A stretch of DNA of 64,000 bases, from positions 1 to 64,000 of the forward strand of contig CAUJDF010000070.1 in the NCBI GenBank assembly GCA_963169045.1, in the 5' to 3' direction. Below are positions 35,063-43,960 of this stretch, one piece after another. The notes below the pieces were generated by a model. The model searched no databases. It was given only the letters and a program-made list of their open reading frames with translations, and was not told where the DNA came from. The DNA is from Myxococcota bacterium. Its GTDB lineage: Bacteria > Myxococcota_A > Bradymonadia > UBA7976 > UBA1532. The position numbers were made by a program, and so were the translations under genes. How positions within the stretch are numbered: position 1 is the first letter of the stretch; each line of letters begins with the position of its first letter.

Positions 35063-38000
35063 GCGGACCCTCCTGGCTGGCGCAACGAGTCGCCGGGCCG
35101 CCGCGGATCCGCCGTGCAGGCCGCGGGGGCGGCCACGAGCGCCGAGCCGCCGCTGAGCACGATGACGGCAAGGCCCGCCAGGCCGATCAGGATCCACTCG
35201 CCGACCGACGGGCCGCTGTCCGGCTCTTCGAGGAGCTCGCGATCGGGCGCCCGCGCCGGTTCGCGGACCGTCTCCGGGACGGGCACGCGCTCGAGCACCG
35301 GGACCGGCACGGGCTCGGGCGGCGGCCGCAGCACGCAGCCGTAGTAGATCATCCCGGGATCGCTCGGGTACGTGTAGAGCCGCAAGTTCTGCCACGCGTT
35401 CAGCGGGAACGGGAACGTCTGGTAGTCGAGCGGCCCCATCATGCTCACGCCCGGGACGGCGTTGCCGCCGGGGAAGTTGACGACGTAGCGCTCGAGCTGC
35501 TGCAGCCCGGCCTCGTTCATGGGCGAGCCGGGCCGGTAGTTGACGGGCTTGATCTCGTAGATCTCGGCGGGCAGCCCGGACACGCCCAGCACCCGATCGA
35601 GGTAGAGCACGACGTCGGGGTAGCCGTAGCCACCGCCGCGGCCGGCCCCCGGGATGGCCGGGCTCTCGATGGAGACGCCCGTGCCGTGGATGGCCACGAA
35701 GGCGCCCTGGACCATTTTGTGAACGAAGTCGCCGATTTCGGTAGAGGACATGCCGGGGACGAAGCAGCCGCCCGCGCTCTCCAGCCCGTAGAGGTCGACG
35801 AAGTTCCGCGCGTTGCCGCGGGCGTACAGATAGGGGTGCAGGTCACCGGTCTCGACGGCCGGATCGGGGCTGAGGTAGCGCCCCGAGGCCGGGTCGTACC
35901 AGCGCGCGAAGTTGGAGTGATAGCCGGTCGCGGGATCGGCGTAGTGATGCCTTACGCGGAAGGCATCATCCTCGCTCGAGGCCGGATCTGGCTCGGCGGC
36001 CTCGAGGGGCGTGTACTCGGCGCGCCGCACGACCGCGCCCGCCTCGTCGGTCGTGGCCATGCACCGGCCGTCGACGTCGGCGTGGTGGAAGCGGACGGCG
36101 ATGGCGCCGGCCCGGTGCACGACCGTCGCGATGCGTTCGCGGCCCAGGTATACGAACTCGCGGCGCTCGACCTCCCGCCCCGCGGCATCGAAGCGCACCT
36201 CGGCCAGGAGCTCCCCGAAGTGCGCGAACACATCATGGGCGCGGCCGTCACCGGTCTCACGCAGACAGAGACGACCGAAGCCATCGTAGTGATAACTGGC
36301 GACTGTGGACGCGCCCTCGGTGACGGCCACGAGGCGGCTCCAGCCATCCCATCGCAGCCGCCGGCCGCCCTCGACGGTGCGGTTGCCGGCCTCGTCGTGC
36401 TCGACGGGCGTTCCGCCGAGCGCCGTGATCTGCTCGCCGCGGTAGGCATGGGTGACGGCCGCCCCGTCGCGTGTCAGGCGCAACAGGTTGCCGGCGGCGT
36501 CGAAGTCGAAGGCGAAGTCGCCGTTGCGACAGACGGCGGTGCGCAGGCGGCCCACGAGGTCGTAGGTGTATCGCTCCACGCGGCCGTCGCCCCACATGGC
36601 GCTGCGCAGGAGGTTGTCGGCGCGGCGCTCGTAGCGCACCTCGATCGGACCGCTCCGGATGCGCTCGACCGCCATGCCCGCGTCGCGTCGGACGTCGAGC
36701 TCGAGGCCGTTGCCGAAGGTGAGCCCGTCGACCGCCCCGAGCGGATGCCAGCGGATGTCGCGCGCGACCACCCGGCGCACGCCGCCGTGCTCGACGGCGA
36801 CGGTGGCGACGCGGTGCGGATCCGCGGCGGACGTCTCGTAGACGACCGCCATGCCGCTCGGGTAGCTGACGCGCCGCAGCGCGCCGCCGGTGTGTCGCGC
36901 GTAGGCGAGCGCGTGGGCGACGCCGTCGACGACGAGCGTCTCCGCCGCCACCTGCCCGTCGGCGGCGTAGCGCACGTCGACGCGCGAGCGCGCCGTCGCC
37001 ACCGAGGCGAGGCGCCCGGCCCCGTGCGGATCGGACGGATCGTCGAAGCGCGCCGTGATCCGGTCGGCGGGGTCGCCGGTCGTCTGCTCGAGGACGCGGC
37101 CGAGCGCGTCGCGCCGGTAACGCTGCACCGATCCGCCCGGACCGCGGCGCTCGACGAGGAAGCCGGCCTCGTCGTAGAGGAAGCGGTGCTCGGCGCCCCA
37201 GCTCCGGCGAAGGCGGCACAGGCGCAGCCGGTCGTCGTAGGTGAAGGCCGTCTCGTTGCCCTCGGCGTCGCGCCGCAGGATGGGCGGTCCGGCCGGCGCG
37301 CGCTCGTAACTGGAGAGGCGGACGGGCGCCGCCGGGCCCGCGTCGTCCCGCCCCTCGCGCCGGACGCCGACGAGCGCTCCTCGGGCGTTGCGCTCGAGGA
37401 CGGAGACGTGGCCGTCCGCGTGGTCGATGCGCACGCGGCGCTTCAGCGGCGTGTAGGTGTGCCGGTCGGAGAGCGAGCCGTCGGCGGCGCGCGGCTGGTA
37501 CGTGCGGGCGACGAGGGCCGCGTCGTTCCAGTCGACGCGGAACGCCGTGCCGCGGGGGCCGCCGGCGTCGCTCACGGTGGCCTCGCGCCGCTCGCCGCGC
37601 TCGGTGAGGGCGTAGTCGACGCGCAGCAGCGCCCCCGCGGGGCCGGCCTCGGGGTCCGTCGCGGTCACCACGATCGCGGTCACCCGGTCGAGGTCGTCGG
37701 TCTCGTAGCGCGCGAACGTGCCGTCGAGCAGCGAGACCACCGAGAGGCGGCCCGACGGGGCGTAGCGCCAGCGCACGGTGCCCTCGGGCCCGGTGCGGCG
37801 CGTGGGGCGCCCCGCGGCGTCGGTCTCGTGCTCGACGACCCCGCCGTCGGGCAGCACGATGCGGCACGGCTGGCCGAAGCGGTCGTAGTGGCTGTAGGTC
37901 GTGGTGCCGGCGGGCGTGGTGTGCGTGCGGATCTGCCCGCGGTCGTTGAGCGACGGGGCGTTCGCGGGCCAGTAGCCGACCTCGAGCGTCACCACGCCGG

Positions 38001-39765
38001 GCGCCGGGCCGACCGTGCGGACGAGCTGGCCGCGCGCGTTGCGCTCGAGCTCGATGCGCCGCTCCCAGGGCACGGTCCGGCCGTCGGCGTCGAGCGTGAA
38101 GCCCCGCTCCAGCACGCGGTGGACCTCGCGCGTCGGGCGCGCGTTCGGCCGCGGGCCCGGCAGGACGTCGTGGTCGAGGACGAGCGTCTGCCGGCCCGCG
38201 CCGAGCAGCGAGGGCGTGCTCCGCTCGGCGAGCAGGCCGTTGGACGCGTATTCGAGCTCGACCGACCGCTCGACGTCGGTGCCCGCGAACTCGGTCGAGC
38301 GCCGCAGGCGTCCCGCGTCGTCGTACGTGCGCCGGTGACGGTTGCCGTCGAGGTCCTCGTACTCGAGGACGTGGCCCGAGGGGTCGACGGCGAACGGCGC
38401 CGCGCGGTCGGGATCGACGGTCTTCGCGCCGTCGGCGTCGGCGACACCGGCGAGCCGGCCGGCCGCGTCCCACTCGAAGCGGCTGCGGAGCTTCGCGCCG
38501 TAGCGGACGTGGGTCACGTGGGCGGGGTGGCGGGCGTCCTCGTAGCCGAAGGTCTGCACGCGCCCGGTGGCGTCGGTCACGGCGACGAGGCGGTCGCCGT
38601 CGTACGCGTACGTTGCGATCGGCGCGGCGGCGTCGGGCCCGGCGAGGCCGACCAGCCGGCCGCCGTCGTAGTCGAGCCGGAGGGCGCGGCCGTAGGCGTC
38701 GCGCACCGCCACGAGCAGGCCGTCGGCCCACTCGAACGCGAGCACGTCGCCAGCGTCGTCGGACAACGCCTGGATGCGCCCATCGACAGCGAGGCGGTAG
38801 CCGTAGCCCCAGCGGTCGGTGTAGAGCCAGCCGCCCGCCAGCGCGGCCAGCGTCGCCGCGTCGCCGGGGGCCGCCGCCAGGCCGTCGGGCGTGCGACGGT
38901 GCAGGCGCGTGCCGCCGTCGGGCAGCACGAGCGCCACGTACATGCCGTGGTCCGCGACGTCGAACTGCCACCCGTGGCGCCAGCCGCGGCCGAGGGGGCC
39001 GTCGTCGAGGCGCGCCGTCGAGTACCAGCGGGTGAAGCGCAGGCACTGGTGGTCGCCGGCGAGGCGGTAGTCGGCGTACGGACCGAGGACGCGCACGCCC
39101 ACGCGCCGTGCCGCCGCCTGCGCGAGCGCCGACGCCCAGGCCGCCTCCGCTTCGGCGGCGCGCAGCGAGTCGGCGGCGGCCGCCTGCGCGTCGGCGGCGG
39201 TCTTCGCCTCGCGCTCCGCGTCGCGCGCCGCCGTCTCGGCGCGCTCGACCGCCTCGACGGCGGCCCGCTCGGCGGACCCGGCGTCGTCGAGCGACGCGCC
39301 GGCGGCCTCGACGGCCTCGTCGGCGAAGCGGGCGGACCGTTCGGCGTCGAGCATCTCGTCGGCCGCCTCGTCGGCCTCTTCGTCGGCCTCGTCGAGCTCG
39401 GCCTCGGCCTCCTCGAGCGCCTGTTCCGCGTCGTCGAGCGCCCGGCGCGCGGCCTCGAGCCGCTCCGCGACGGTCTCGAGCCGCAGCGCGGCCGCCTCGA
39501 CCTGCGCCTCACGCTGCGCGACGGCCTCCTCGGCCGCCAGCAGTCGCTGCTCGGCCGCCGCCACCGCGTCGGCCGACGCCGCCGCGCTCTCCGCCGCGGA
39601 CTCGACGGCGGCCTCCGCGGCCGAGGCCTCCTCTTCGCGGGCGGCGAGGTCGGCCTCCGCCGCCGCCAGCGCCTGCTCGGCCTGCTCGAGCTGCGCGGCG
39701 AGCGTGTCCCGGCGCGCCTCGGCCTCGGCGATCCGCGCTTCGAGCGCCTCGATCTCGTCGGACAC
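35059..39765 (-). CDS. RHS/YD-repeat polymorphic toxin with coiled-coil N-terminus and PD-(D/E)xK-like C-terminus
   Basis: 1568 residues. Residues 1 to about 215 are a long Glu/Ala coiled coil with no signal peptide or PAAR motif. About 235-1330 is the YD-repeat shell (many G-x4-Y-x-YD-x2-G-R variants) closing with the RHS core end RYLSPDPAVETGDLHPYLYARGNARNFVDLYGLE. The variable tail (about 1330-1568) has H1349, then YPDVV (D1384), EIYEIKP (E1404, K1406) and QLERY, a PD-(D/E)xK nuclease-like set with the Q-x3-Y helix. A Pro-rich stretch and one transmembrane segment (about 1524-1545) end the protein. Likely a nuclease toxin released from the shell by autocleavage. Confidence 0.88.
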   Translation of the reverse strand: MSDEIEALEARIAEAEARRDTLAAQLEQAEQALAAAEADLAAREEEASAAEAAVESAAESAAASADAVAAAEQRLLAAEEAVAQREAQVEAAALRLETVAERLEAARRALDDAEQALEEAEAELDEADEEADEAADEMLDAERSARFADEAVEAAGASLDDAGSAERAAVEAVERAETAARDAEREAKTAADAQAAAADSLRAAEAEAAWASALAQAAARRVGVRVLGPYADYRLAGDHQCLRFTRWYSTARLDDGPLGRGWRHGWQFDVADHGMYVALVLPDGGTRLHRRTPDGLAAAPGDAATLAALAGGWLYTDRWGYGYRLAVDGRIQALSDDAGDVLAFEWADGLLVAVRDAYGRALRLDYDGGRLVGLAGPDAAAPIATYAYDGDRLVAVTDATGRVQTFGYEDARHPAHVTHVRYGAKLRSRFEWDAAGRLAGVADADGAKTVDPDRAAPFAVDPSGHVLEYEDLDGNRHRRTYDDAGRLRRSTEFAGTDVERSVELEYASNGLLAERSTPSLLGAGRQTLVLDHDVLPGPRPNARPTREVHRVLERGFTLDADGRTVPWERRIELERNARGQLVRTVGPAPGVVTLEVGYWPANAPSLNDRGQIRTHTTPAGTTTYSHYDRFGQPCRIVLPDGGVVEHETDAAGRPTRRTGPEGTVRWRYAPSGRLSVVSLLDGTFARYETDDLDRVTAIVVTATDPEAGPAGALLRVDYALTERGERREATVSDAGGPRGTAFRVDWNDAALVARTYQPRAADGSLSDRHTYTPLKRRVRIDHADGHVSVLERNARGALVGVRREGRDDAGPAAPVRLSSYERAPAGPPILRRDAEGNETAFTYDDRLRLCRLRRSWGAEHRFLYDEAGFLVERRGPGGSVQRYRRDALGRVLEQTTGDPADRITARFDDPSDPHGAGRLASVATARSRVDVRYAADGQVAAETLVVDGVAHALAYARHTGGALRRVSYPSGMAVVYETSAADPHRVATVAVEHGGVRRVVARDIRWHPLGAVDGLTFGNGLELDVRRDAGMAVERIRSGPIEVRYERRADNLLRSAMWGDGRVERYTYDLVGRLRTAVCRNGDFAFDFDAAGNLLRLTRDGAAVTHAYRGEQITALGGTPVEHDEAGNRTVEGGRRLRWDGWSRLVAVTEGASTVASYHYDGFGRLCLRETGDGRAHDVFAHFGELLAEVRFDAAGREVERREFVYLGRERIATVVHRAGAIAVRFHHADVDGRCMATTDEAGAVVRRAEYTPLEAAEPDPASSEDDAFRVRHHYADPATGYHSNFARWYDPASGRYLSPDPAVETGDLHPYLYARGNARNFVDLYGLESAGGCFVPGMSSTEIGDFVHKMVQGAFVAIHGTGVSIESPAIPGAGRGGGYGYPDVVLYLDRVLGVSGLPAEIYEIKPVNYRPGSPMNEAGLQQLERYVVNFPGGNAVPGVSMMGPLDYQTFPFPLNAWQNLRLYTYPSDPGMIYYGCVLRPPPEPVPVPVLERVPVPETVREPARAPDRELLEEPDSGPSVGEWILIGLAGLAVIVLSGGSALVAAPAACTADPRRPGDSLRQPGGSA

Positions 39766-39777
39766 GACCTTCCCCGT

Positions 39778-40560
39778 TCAGGCCACCGGCGTGCCGCCGG
39801 AGCCGGGCTCGACCGGCGAATCTTCGCGGAGCTCCTTGCCGGGCTCCGCCGGATCGCCGTCCCTCTCCTCGGCGTCGTTGGCGCGCTCGAGCAGCGCGTC
39901 GAGCGCTTCGTAGAGCGCCTCGAGCGCGTCGTCGGCCGCGTCGAGCGCTTCCTGCAGAGCGTCCCGGCGGGCCTCCGCCTCGTCGCGCCGCTGCTCGGCG
40001 GCCTCGCGCGCCCGCTCCGCCCGCTCGTGCCGGTCCTCGGCCTCGGCGTGCGCCGCCTCCGCCTCGTCGTGCGCCTGCGCGGCGTCGTCGCGCCCCGTCT
40101 CGGCCTCGTCGCGCGCCTGCTCGGCCTCTCCCTGCGCCGCTTCGGCGTCGCCGTGCGCCGACTCCGCGTCGTCGTGCGACTGCTCGGCCGCGCCGTGCGC
40201 CTCTTCGGCCTCGTCGCGGGCCTCGGTGGCCTCGTCGACCGCCGTCTCCGCCTGCTCGCGGCGCGCCGACGCTTCTTCTTGCCGCCGGCCCGCCTCGCCC
40301 CACGCCTCCCGCGCCCGCTCGGCGTCGGCGCCGGCCTTGCGGGCCGCACGCTCGGCGGCCTCGCGACGCGCCCCGGCCTCCGCGCGGGACGACCGCGCGC
40401 GTTCCAGCGTCGCCCGGGCCTCGGCCGCGGCGCTCGCCGCCCGGGCGCCCTCCCCCGCCCGACGCTCGGCCTCGGCGCGCTCGGCATCGAGCCGCGCCTG
40501 CGCCGCGCCGGCCCGCGCGTCGGCCGCTTCGCGCGCGGCGTTGGCGATGCACGGGTTCAT
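39778..40560 (-). CDS. Long coiled-coil protein of the RHS operon
   Basis: 260 residues, almost all Ala/Glu/Arg/Asp heptads (AEARATLERARSSRAEAGARREAAERAARK and similar patterns across residues 5-225), with an acidic, Pro-containing tail. No enzyme motif or signal peptide. It resembles the coiled-coil N-terminus of the RHS protein encoded 12 bp downstream, so the two could pair or arise by duplication. It might act as a scaffold or loading adaptor (inference). Confidence 0.78.
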   Translation of the reverse strand: MNPCIANAAREAADARAGAAQARLDAERAEAERRAGEGARAASAAAEARATLERARSSRAEAGARREAAERAARKAGADAERAREAWGEAGRRQEEASARREQAETAVDEATEARDEAEEAHGAAEQSHDDAESAHGDAEAAQGEAEQARDEAETGRDDAAQAHDEAEAAHAEAEDRHERAERAREAAEQRRDEAEARRDALQEALDAADDALEALYEALDALLERANDAEERDGDPAEPGKELREDSPVEPGSGGTPVA

Positions 40561-40562
40561 CG

Positions 40563-41882
40563 TCAGTCCTCCTCGGCCTCCGCCCAGAGCGCCTCGAAGC
40601 GGATGCCCACGAGCGCCGCGAGCGCGGTCGAGTCGAAGTACAGGCTCATGTCGTCGTAGGCGTAGATCGAACCCGCCGTCCAGTTGTGGCTGCCGAGCAG
40701 CACGTGGCGGCCGTCGACGGCGAGCGCCTTCGAGTGCGTGGTCACTTCGACGCTGTCGTGCCGCACCGGCACGCCGCGCGCCCGCAACAGGGCGAAGGCG
40801 CCCTCGTTCACGATCCGCGAGCCGGCCACGCCGCCCTCGGCGTCGAGGTCGAAGAGCACGCGCACGTCGACCCCGCGGGCGTGGGCGGCGGCCACGGCCT
40901 CGACCAGCGCGTTGGCGGGGTGGTCGGGCTCGTCGGCGAGGTACCGGGCGAAGAACATCACGAGCCGCACGGAGCCCTGCGCCGAGTCGAGGAGCTGGCG
41001 CGCGAGCGTCGCGTAGCGGGCCCCCTTCGCCATCGACGCGCCCCGCGCGGCCACCGCCTCGGCCTCCATCGCGGCGACCGCCGACCGGCGCGCGAACCAG
41101 GCGTCGACGTCGGCGGCGCGCACGCGCACCAGCGGGTGGGGGTTGGCCTCGGCCTCGAGCTCCTGCGCGGCGCGCTCCAGCGTGCGGAGGAGCCGCCGGG
41201 CCGGCGTGGTCCCGGGCGCGCCGGCGTCGTCGAACGGGGGCCACTCGCCGCCCGTGTCGCGCAGCAGCCCGGCCAGCGTCGCCGGCCCCGGCTCGGCCAC
41301 GAACGCCGCCAGGGCCGGGTGCACGAACGCGAACGCGCCCGCGGGGCGCCAGGCGCGGATCCACGGGCGCGCGCGCTCGAGGGCCTCCGCCGAGAGGATG
41401 CGTCGCTCGCGGAGGTCGTCGACCGTGGCGAAGGGACCGGCTTCCCGGCGGCTCGCGGCGAGGCGGCGGGCCGTCGTCGGCCCGAAGCCGGGGCGCGCGG
41501 CGAGCGCGGCGACGCTGGCGGTGTTGACGTCGATGCGGTCGACCACCTCGGCCGGCGCCAGCAGCCCGCCGAGCGCCGCGTCGGGCGGCGTCGCCGTGGC
41601 GACCGCACGCGACTGCACGAGGCGGCGCGCGTCGGTGGGCCGCCCGAGCTCGTGGGCCCAGCCCGTGATCACCCGCGCGAGCGCCTGGCGCGTGCGCAGC
41701 GCCACCCAGGCGCGGTAGGCCTCGGCCCCGGGCGCCTCGCCCGGCGCGACGAGCGCCCGGTTGCACCGGCCCGCGCACCGCAGCCACCAGCGGGCGAGGC
41801 GGCGCTCGCCGGGGCCAGGCTCGATCCCCGCGAAGTCGGCGAGGACGTCGTCGAGGGCGGCCTCAATTGACGAGAGGGGCAT
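40563..41882 (-). CDS. Phospholipase D-like protein with helix-hairpin-helix region
   Basis: 439 residues. A helical N-terminus is followed by a ComEA-like helix-hairpin-helix at about 115-165 (IDVNTASVAALAARPGFGPTTARRL...FATVDDLRER), which usually binds DNA. The C-terminal third is a PLD domain with one HKD motif, THSKALAVDGRHVLLGSHNW (H-x-K-x4-D). A single HKD implies a dimer, as in Nuc-type nucleases. It is separated by 2 bp from the coiled-coil gene and overlaps the preceding PLD gene by 20 bp. Confidence 0.85.
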   Translation of the reverse strand: MPLSSIEAALDDVLADFAGIEPGPGERRLARWWLRCAGRCNRALVAPGEAPGAEAYRAWVALRTRQALARVITGWAHELGRPTDARRLVQSRAVATATPPDAALGGLLAPAEVVDRIDVNTASVAALAARPGFGPTTARRLAASRREAGPFATVDDLRERRILSAEALERARPWIRAWRPAGAFAFVHPALAAFVAEPGPATLAGLLRDTGGEWPPFDDAGAPGTTPARRLLRTLERAAQELEAEANPHPLVRVRAADVDAWFARRSAVAAMEAEAVAARGASMAKGARYATLARQLLDSAQGSVRLVMFFARYLADEPDHPANALVEAVAAAHARGVDVRVLFDLDAEGGVAGSRIVNEGAFALLRARGVPVRHDSVEVTTHSKALAVDGRHVLLGSHNWTAGSIYAYDDMSLYFDSTALAALVGIRFEALWAEAEED

Positions 41883-42441
41883 CGCCCGCCTCCGGGGGCT
41901 GGGAGAGGTCGACGCGGAGGCCGTCGAACCAGAGCCGGTCGAGGTGGTGGGCGACGACGCGCGCCAGCGGCGTCGATCGGACCCACACGCTGTCCTCGCG
42001 GCTCCGGCCGAGCGCGTTGGGCGACCAGTTGTGGCTGCCGAGCAGCGCCTCGCGCTCGCCGAAGACGGCGATCTTGTCGTGCAGGCTCGCGCCGCCGGGC
42101 GCGCGCACCATGCGGACGGGCACCCCGCGGCGCTCGAGGTAGCCGGCGGCCACCCGGTTGGCGGTGTCGATGGGGGAGCCCTCGCGCCCGGTGCCCAGCA
42201 CGATGCGGACGTCGACGCGGCGCCAGGCGGCGTCGGCGAGCGCGTCGAGGATCGCCCGCACGCGCCCGTCGCGGTCGTCGGCGGGCAAGGGGTGGACGAT
42301 GAACACCGCGACGCGGATGCTGCGCGTCTCCTGCTCGATGCGGTCGAGCAGCCAGGCGTGGTAGTCGCCGTCGGAGACGAGCCGGCACGCCTCGACGTCG
42401 AGCCACGGCAACCCGTCGACGGGCGTGAACGCGCCGGCCAT
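41863..42441 (-). CDS. Short phospholipase D-like protein
   Basis: 192 residues forming a single PLD domain. LHDKIAVFGEREALLGSHNW gives H-x-K with the usual GSHN follow-on, but the Asp of HKD is replaced (Gly/Glu at that position), so activity is uncertain unless it pairs with the downstream PLD protein. VAVFIVHPL and VDVRIVLGTG are the core strands. No signal peptide. Its first base overlaps the stop of the upstream small gene. Confidence 0.85.
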   Translation of the reverse strand: MAGAFTPVDGLPWLDVEACRLVSDGDYHAWLLDRIEQETRSIRVAVFIVHPLPADDRDGRVRAILDALADAAWRRVDVRIVLGTGREGSPIDTANRVAAGYLERRGVPVRMVRAPGGASLHDKIAVFGEREALLGSHNWSPNALGRSREDSVWVRSTPLARVVAHHLDRLWFDGLRVDLSQPPEAGDAPLVN

Positions 42442-42743
42442 CAGGGCTCGCCGCGCGGGGCAGCGGCGAGGGCGGCGAGCACGGCTTCGACCCGCTCGCG
42501 GGCGAGCGCCTGCCGGTTGCGCGACGCGCCGGCCAGGCGCCCGTGGCGGTCGGCCAAGCCCTCGAGGGCCATCGCCCGCTCGTAGCTCGCCTCGGTCAGG
42601 GCCTCGCCGCGCGCCGGGGCCGCGGCATCGCGTCGCGCCACGAGCGCGGCCCGCTGCGCGGCGAGGTGGACCTGTTCGTCGAGGAGCGCGTCGTCGAGCG
42701 CGCGGAACGCGTCGAAGAGCGCCAGGTTCAGCTGCGTGCTCAT
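42441..42743 (-). CDS. Small helical protein, first gene of the RHS/PLD operon
   Basis: 100 residues, all predicted helix (LFDAFRALDDALLDEQVHLAAQRAALVARRD; YERAMALEGLADRHGRLAG). No family recognised. Its stop shares a base with the start of the PLD gene. Composition resembles the coiled-coil parts of the other operon members. Confidence 0.7.
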   Translation of the reverse strand: MSTQLNLALFDAFRALDDALLDEQVHLAAQRAALVARRDAAAPARGEALTEASYERAMALEGLADRHGRLAGASRNRQALARERVEAVLAALAAAPRGEP

Positions 42744-42810
42744 CGGCGGCGGCGACTATGCGCCCGCGCCTTCTACGGGCGCAAGCGGTGCGGCCCCGCG
42801 CGACGGCGGG

Positions 42811-43935
42811 TCACCAGGCCAGCCACGCCGGCCGCAGCAGAAGCAGGACGCCGAGCGCAATCATCACGAGGCCGCCGACGAGCTTCAGGACGCGGCCGCC
42901 CTTCTCCTGCAGGGGGCGGCGGGTCAGCGTGACCACGGCCACGAGCACCATGAGCGCGTCGTCGAAGACGTACGCCAGGTTGTAGAGCGCGAGGTAGGCG
43001 TAGTAGCCGCCGCGCGAGAGCTCGTGGGCCGACAGGACCTGGGTGTAGACCGCGGGCAGGCCGGCGGTGCACAGCAGCTCGACCAGGTTGACGAGCACCG
43101 CGAGCACGGCGACCGCGCCGAGCGCGGCGGGCAGGTCCTCGGCGGTGAGGACGCGGCGCGCCCGGCGGAAGATCGTCGGCTTCGCCGCCGCGGGGATGCG
43201 CAGCGAAGGCCCGTGGCCGAAGGCGAAGAAGTCCTTCACGTTCACCGCGCCCGCGAGGAGCGCGACCACGCCGAGCGCGATCCGGACGCCGCGCGAGACG
43301 CCCAGCGCCAGGAAGAGGTTCAGCCACGCCGCCATGAAGGCGAAGTAGACCAGGCCGCCGACGGCCACGAACGTGCCCGCGACGATCAGCATGCGGCGGC
43401 GGTCGCGCAGGTTCACGAGCAGCGAGAGCAGGAACAACAGCACCCACATCGCGCACGGGTTGAAGCCGTCGACGAGGCCGAGCAGCACCGTGAAGAGGGG
43501 CAGGCCGATCGACTCGAGCCTCAGCTCGCCGAGCAGCGGGACGGACACGCCGTCCGGCGCCGGCGCGGCAGCCTCGTCGATCAGGCGCTCGAGCGCCCGG
43601 CCGCTCGTCTCGGGCCCGGAGAAGCCGACGAGCAGCGCGCCGCCGACATGGAACGCGGGCACGCCCACCACCGGCGTGCCGGTCTCGGCCGCGAGCGCCC
43701 GCAGCCGCTCCCGCGCCGCGGGATCGCGCACCACGTCCCGAAGGACGACGTCCACGTCGGGCCGGCGTGCCGACAGATCCTCCAGGTATGCCTCGGCGTG
43801 CCGACAGTGCGTGCAGCCTTCGCGCACGAAGACTTCGACGGTGACCGCGCCCGCCGCCGAAGGCTGGACGAGCAGGCACGCGACAACGAGCGCCACCCCC
43901 AGGCGCCTCGCGGCGTCCCCTTTTGATCCCGTCAC
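42811..43935 (-). CDS. Glutaredoxin-like domain fused to CcdA/DsbD-type membrane thiol transporter
   Basis: 374 residues. Signal peptide (ARRLGVALVVACLLVQPSAAGA), a glutaredoxin/thioredoxin-like domain with CTHC near residue 35, then six or more transmembrane helices of the CcdA/DsbD kind with a Cys/Pro-containing helix (GFNPCAMWVLLF) and a second (NLVELLCTAGLP). It would carry reducing power across the membrane to the periplasmic thiol domain. GTG start at 43935 inferred; only 25 bp separate it from the divergent OsmC gene, suggesting shared control by thiol or peroxide stress. Confidence 0.85.
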   Translation of the reverse strand: MTGSKGDAARRLGVALVVACLLVQPSAAGAVTVEVFVREGCTHCRHAEAYLEDLSARRPDVDVVLRDVVRDPAARERLRALAAETGTPVVGVPAFHVGGALLVGFSGPETSGRALERLIDEAAAPAPDGVSVPLLGELRLESIGLPLFTVLLGLVDGFNPCAMWVLLFLLSLLVNLRDRRRMLIVAGTFVAVGGLVYFAFMAAWLNLFLALGVSRGVRIALGVVALLAGAVNVKDFFAFGHGPSLRIPAAAKPTIFRRARRVLTAEDLPAALGAVAVLAVLVNLVELLCTAGLPAVYTQVLSAHELSRGGYYAYLALYNLAYVFDDALMVLVAVVTLTRRPLQEKGGRVLKLVGGLVMIALGVLLLLRPAWLAW

Positions 43936-43960
43936 CGAAGGCACGGACGAGGAGGTCTCG

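Noticed and set aside
34963-40659. 1898-codon plus-strand ORF opposite the RHS gene
   Set aside because: It is a shadow frame: Arg/Ala/Val-rich with no domain, while the minus strand has clear RHS repeats and motifs.
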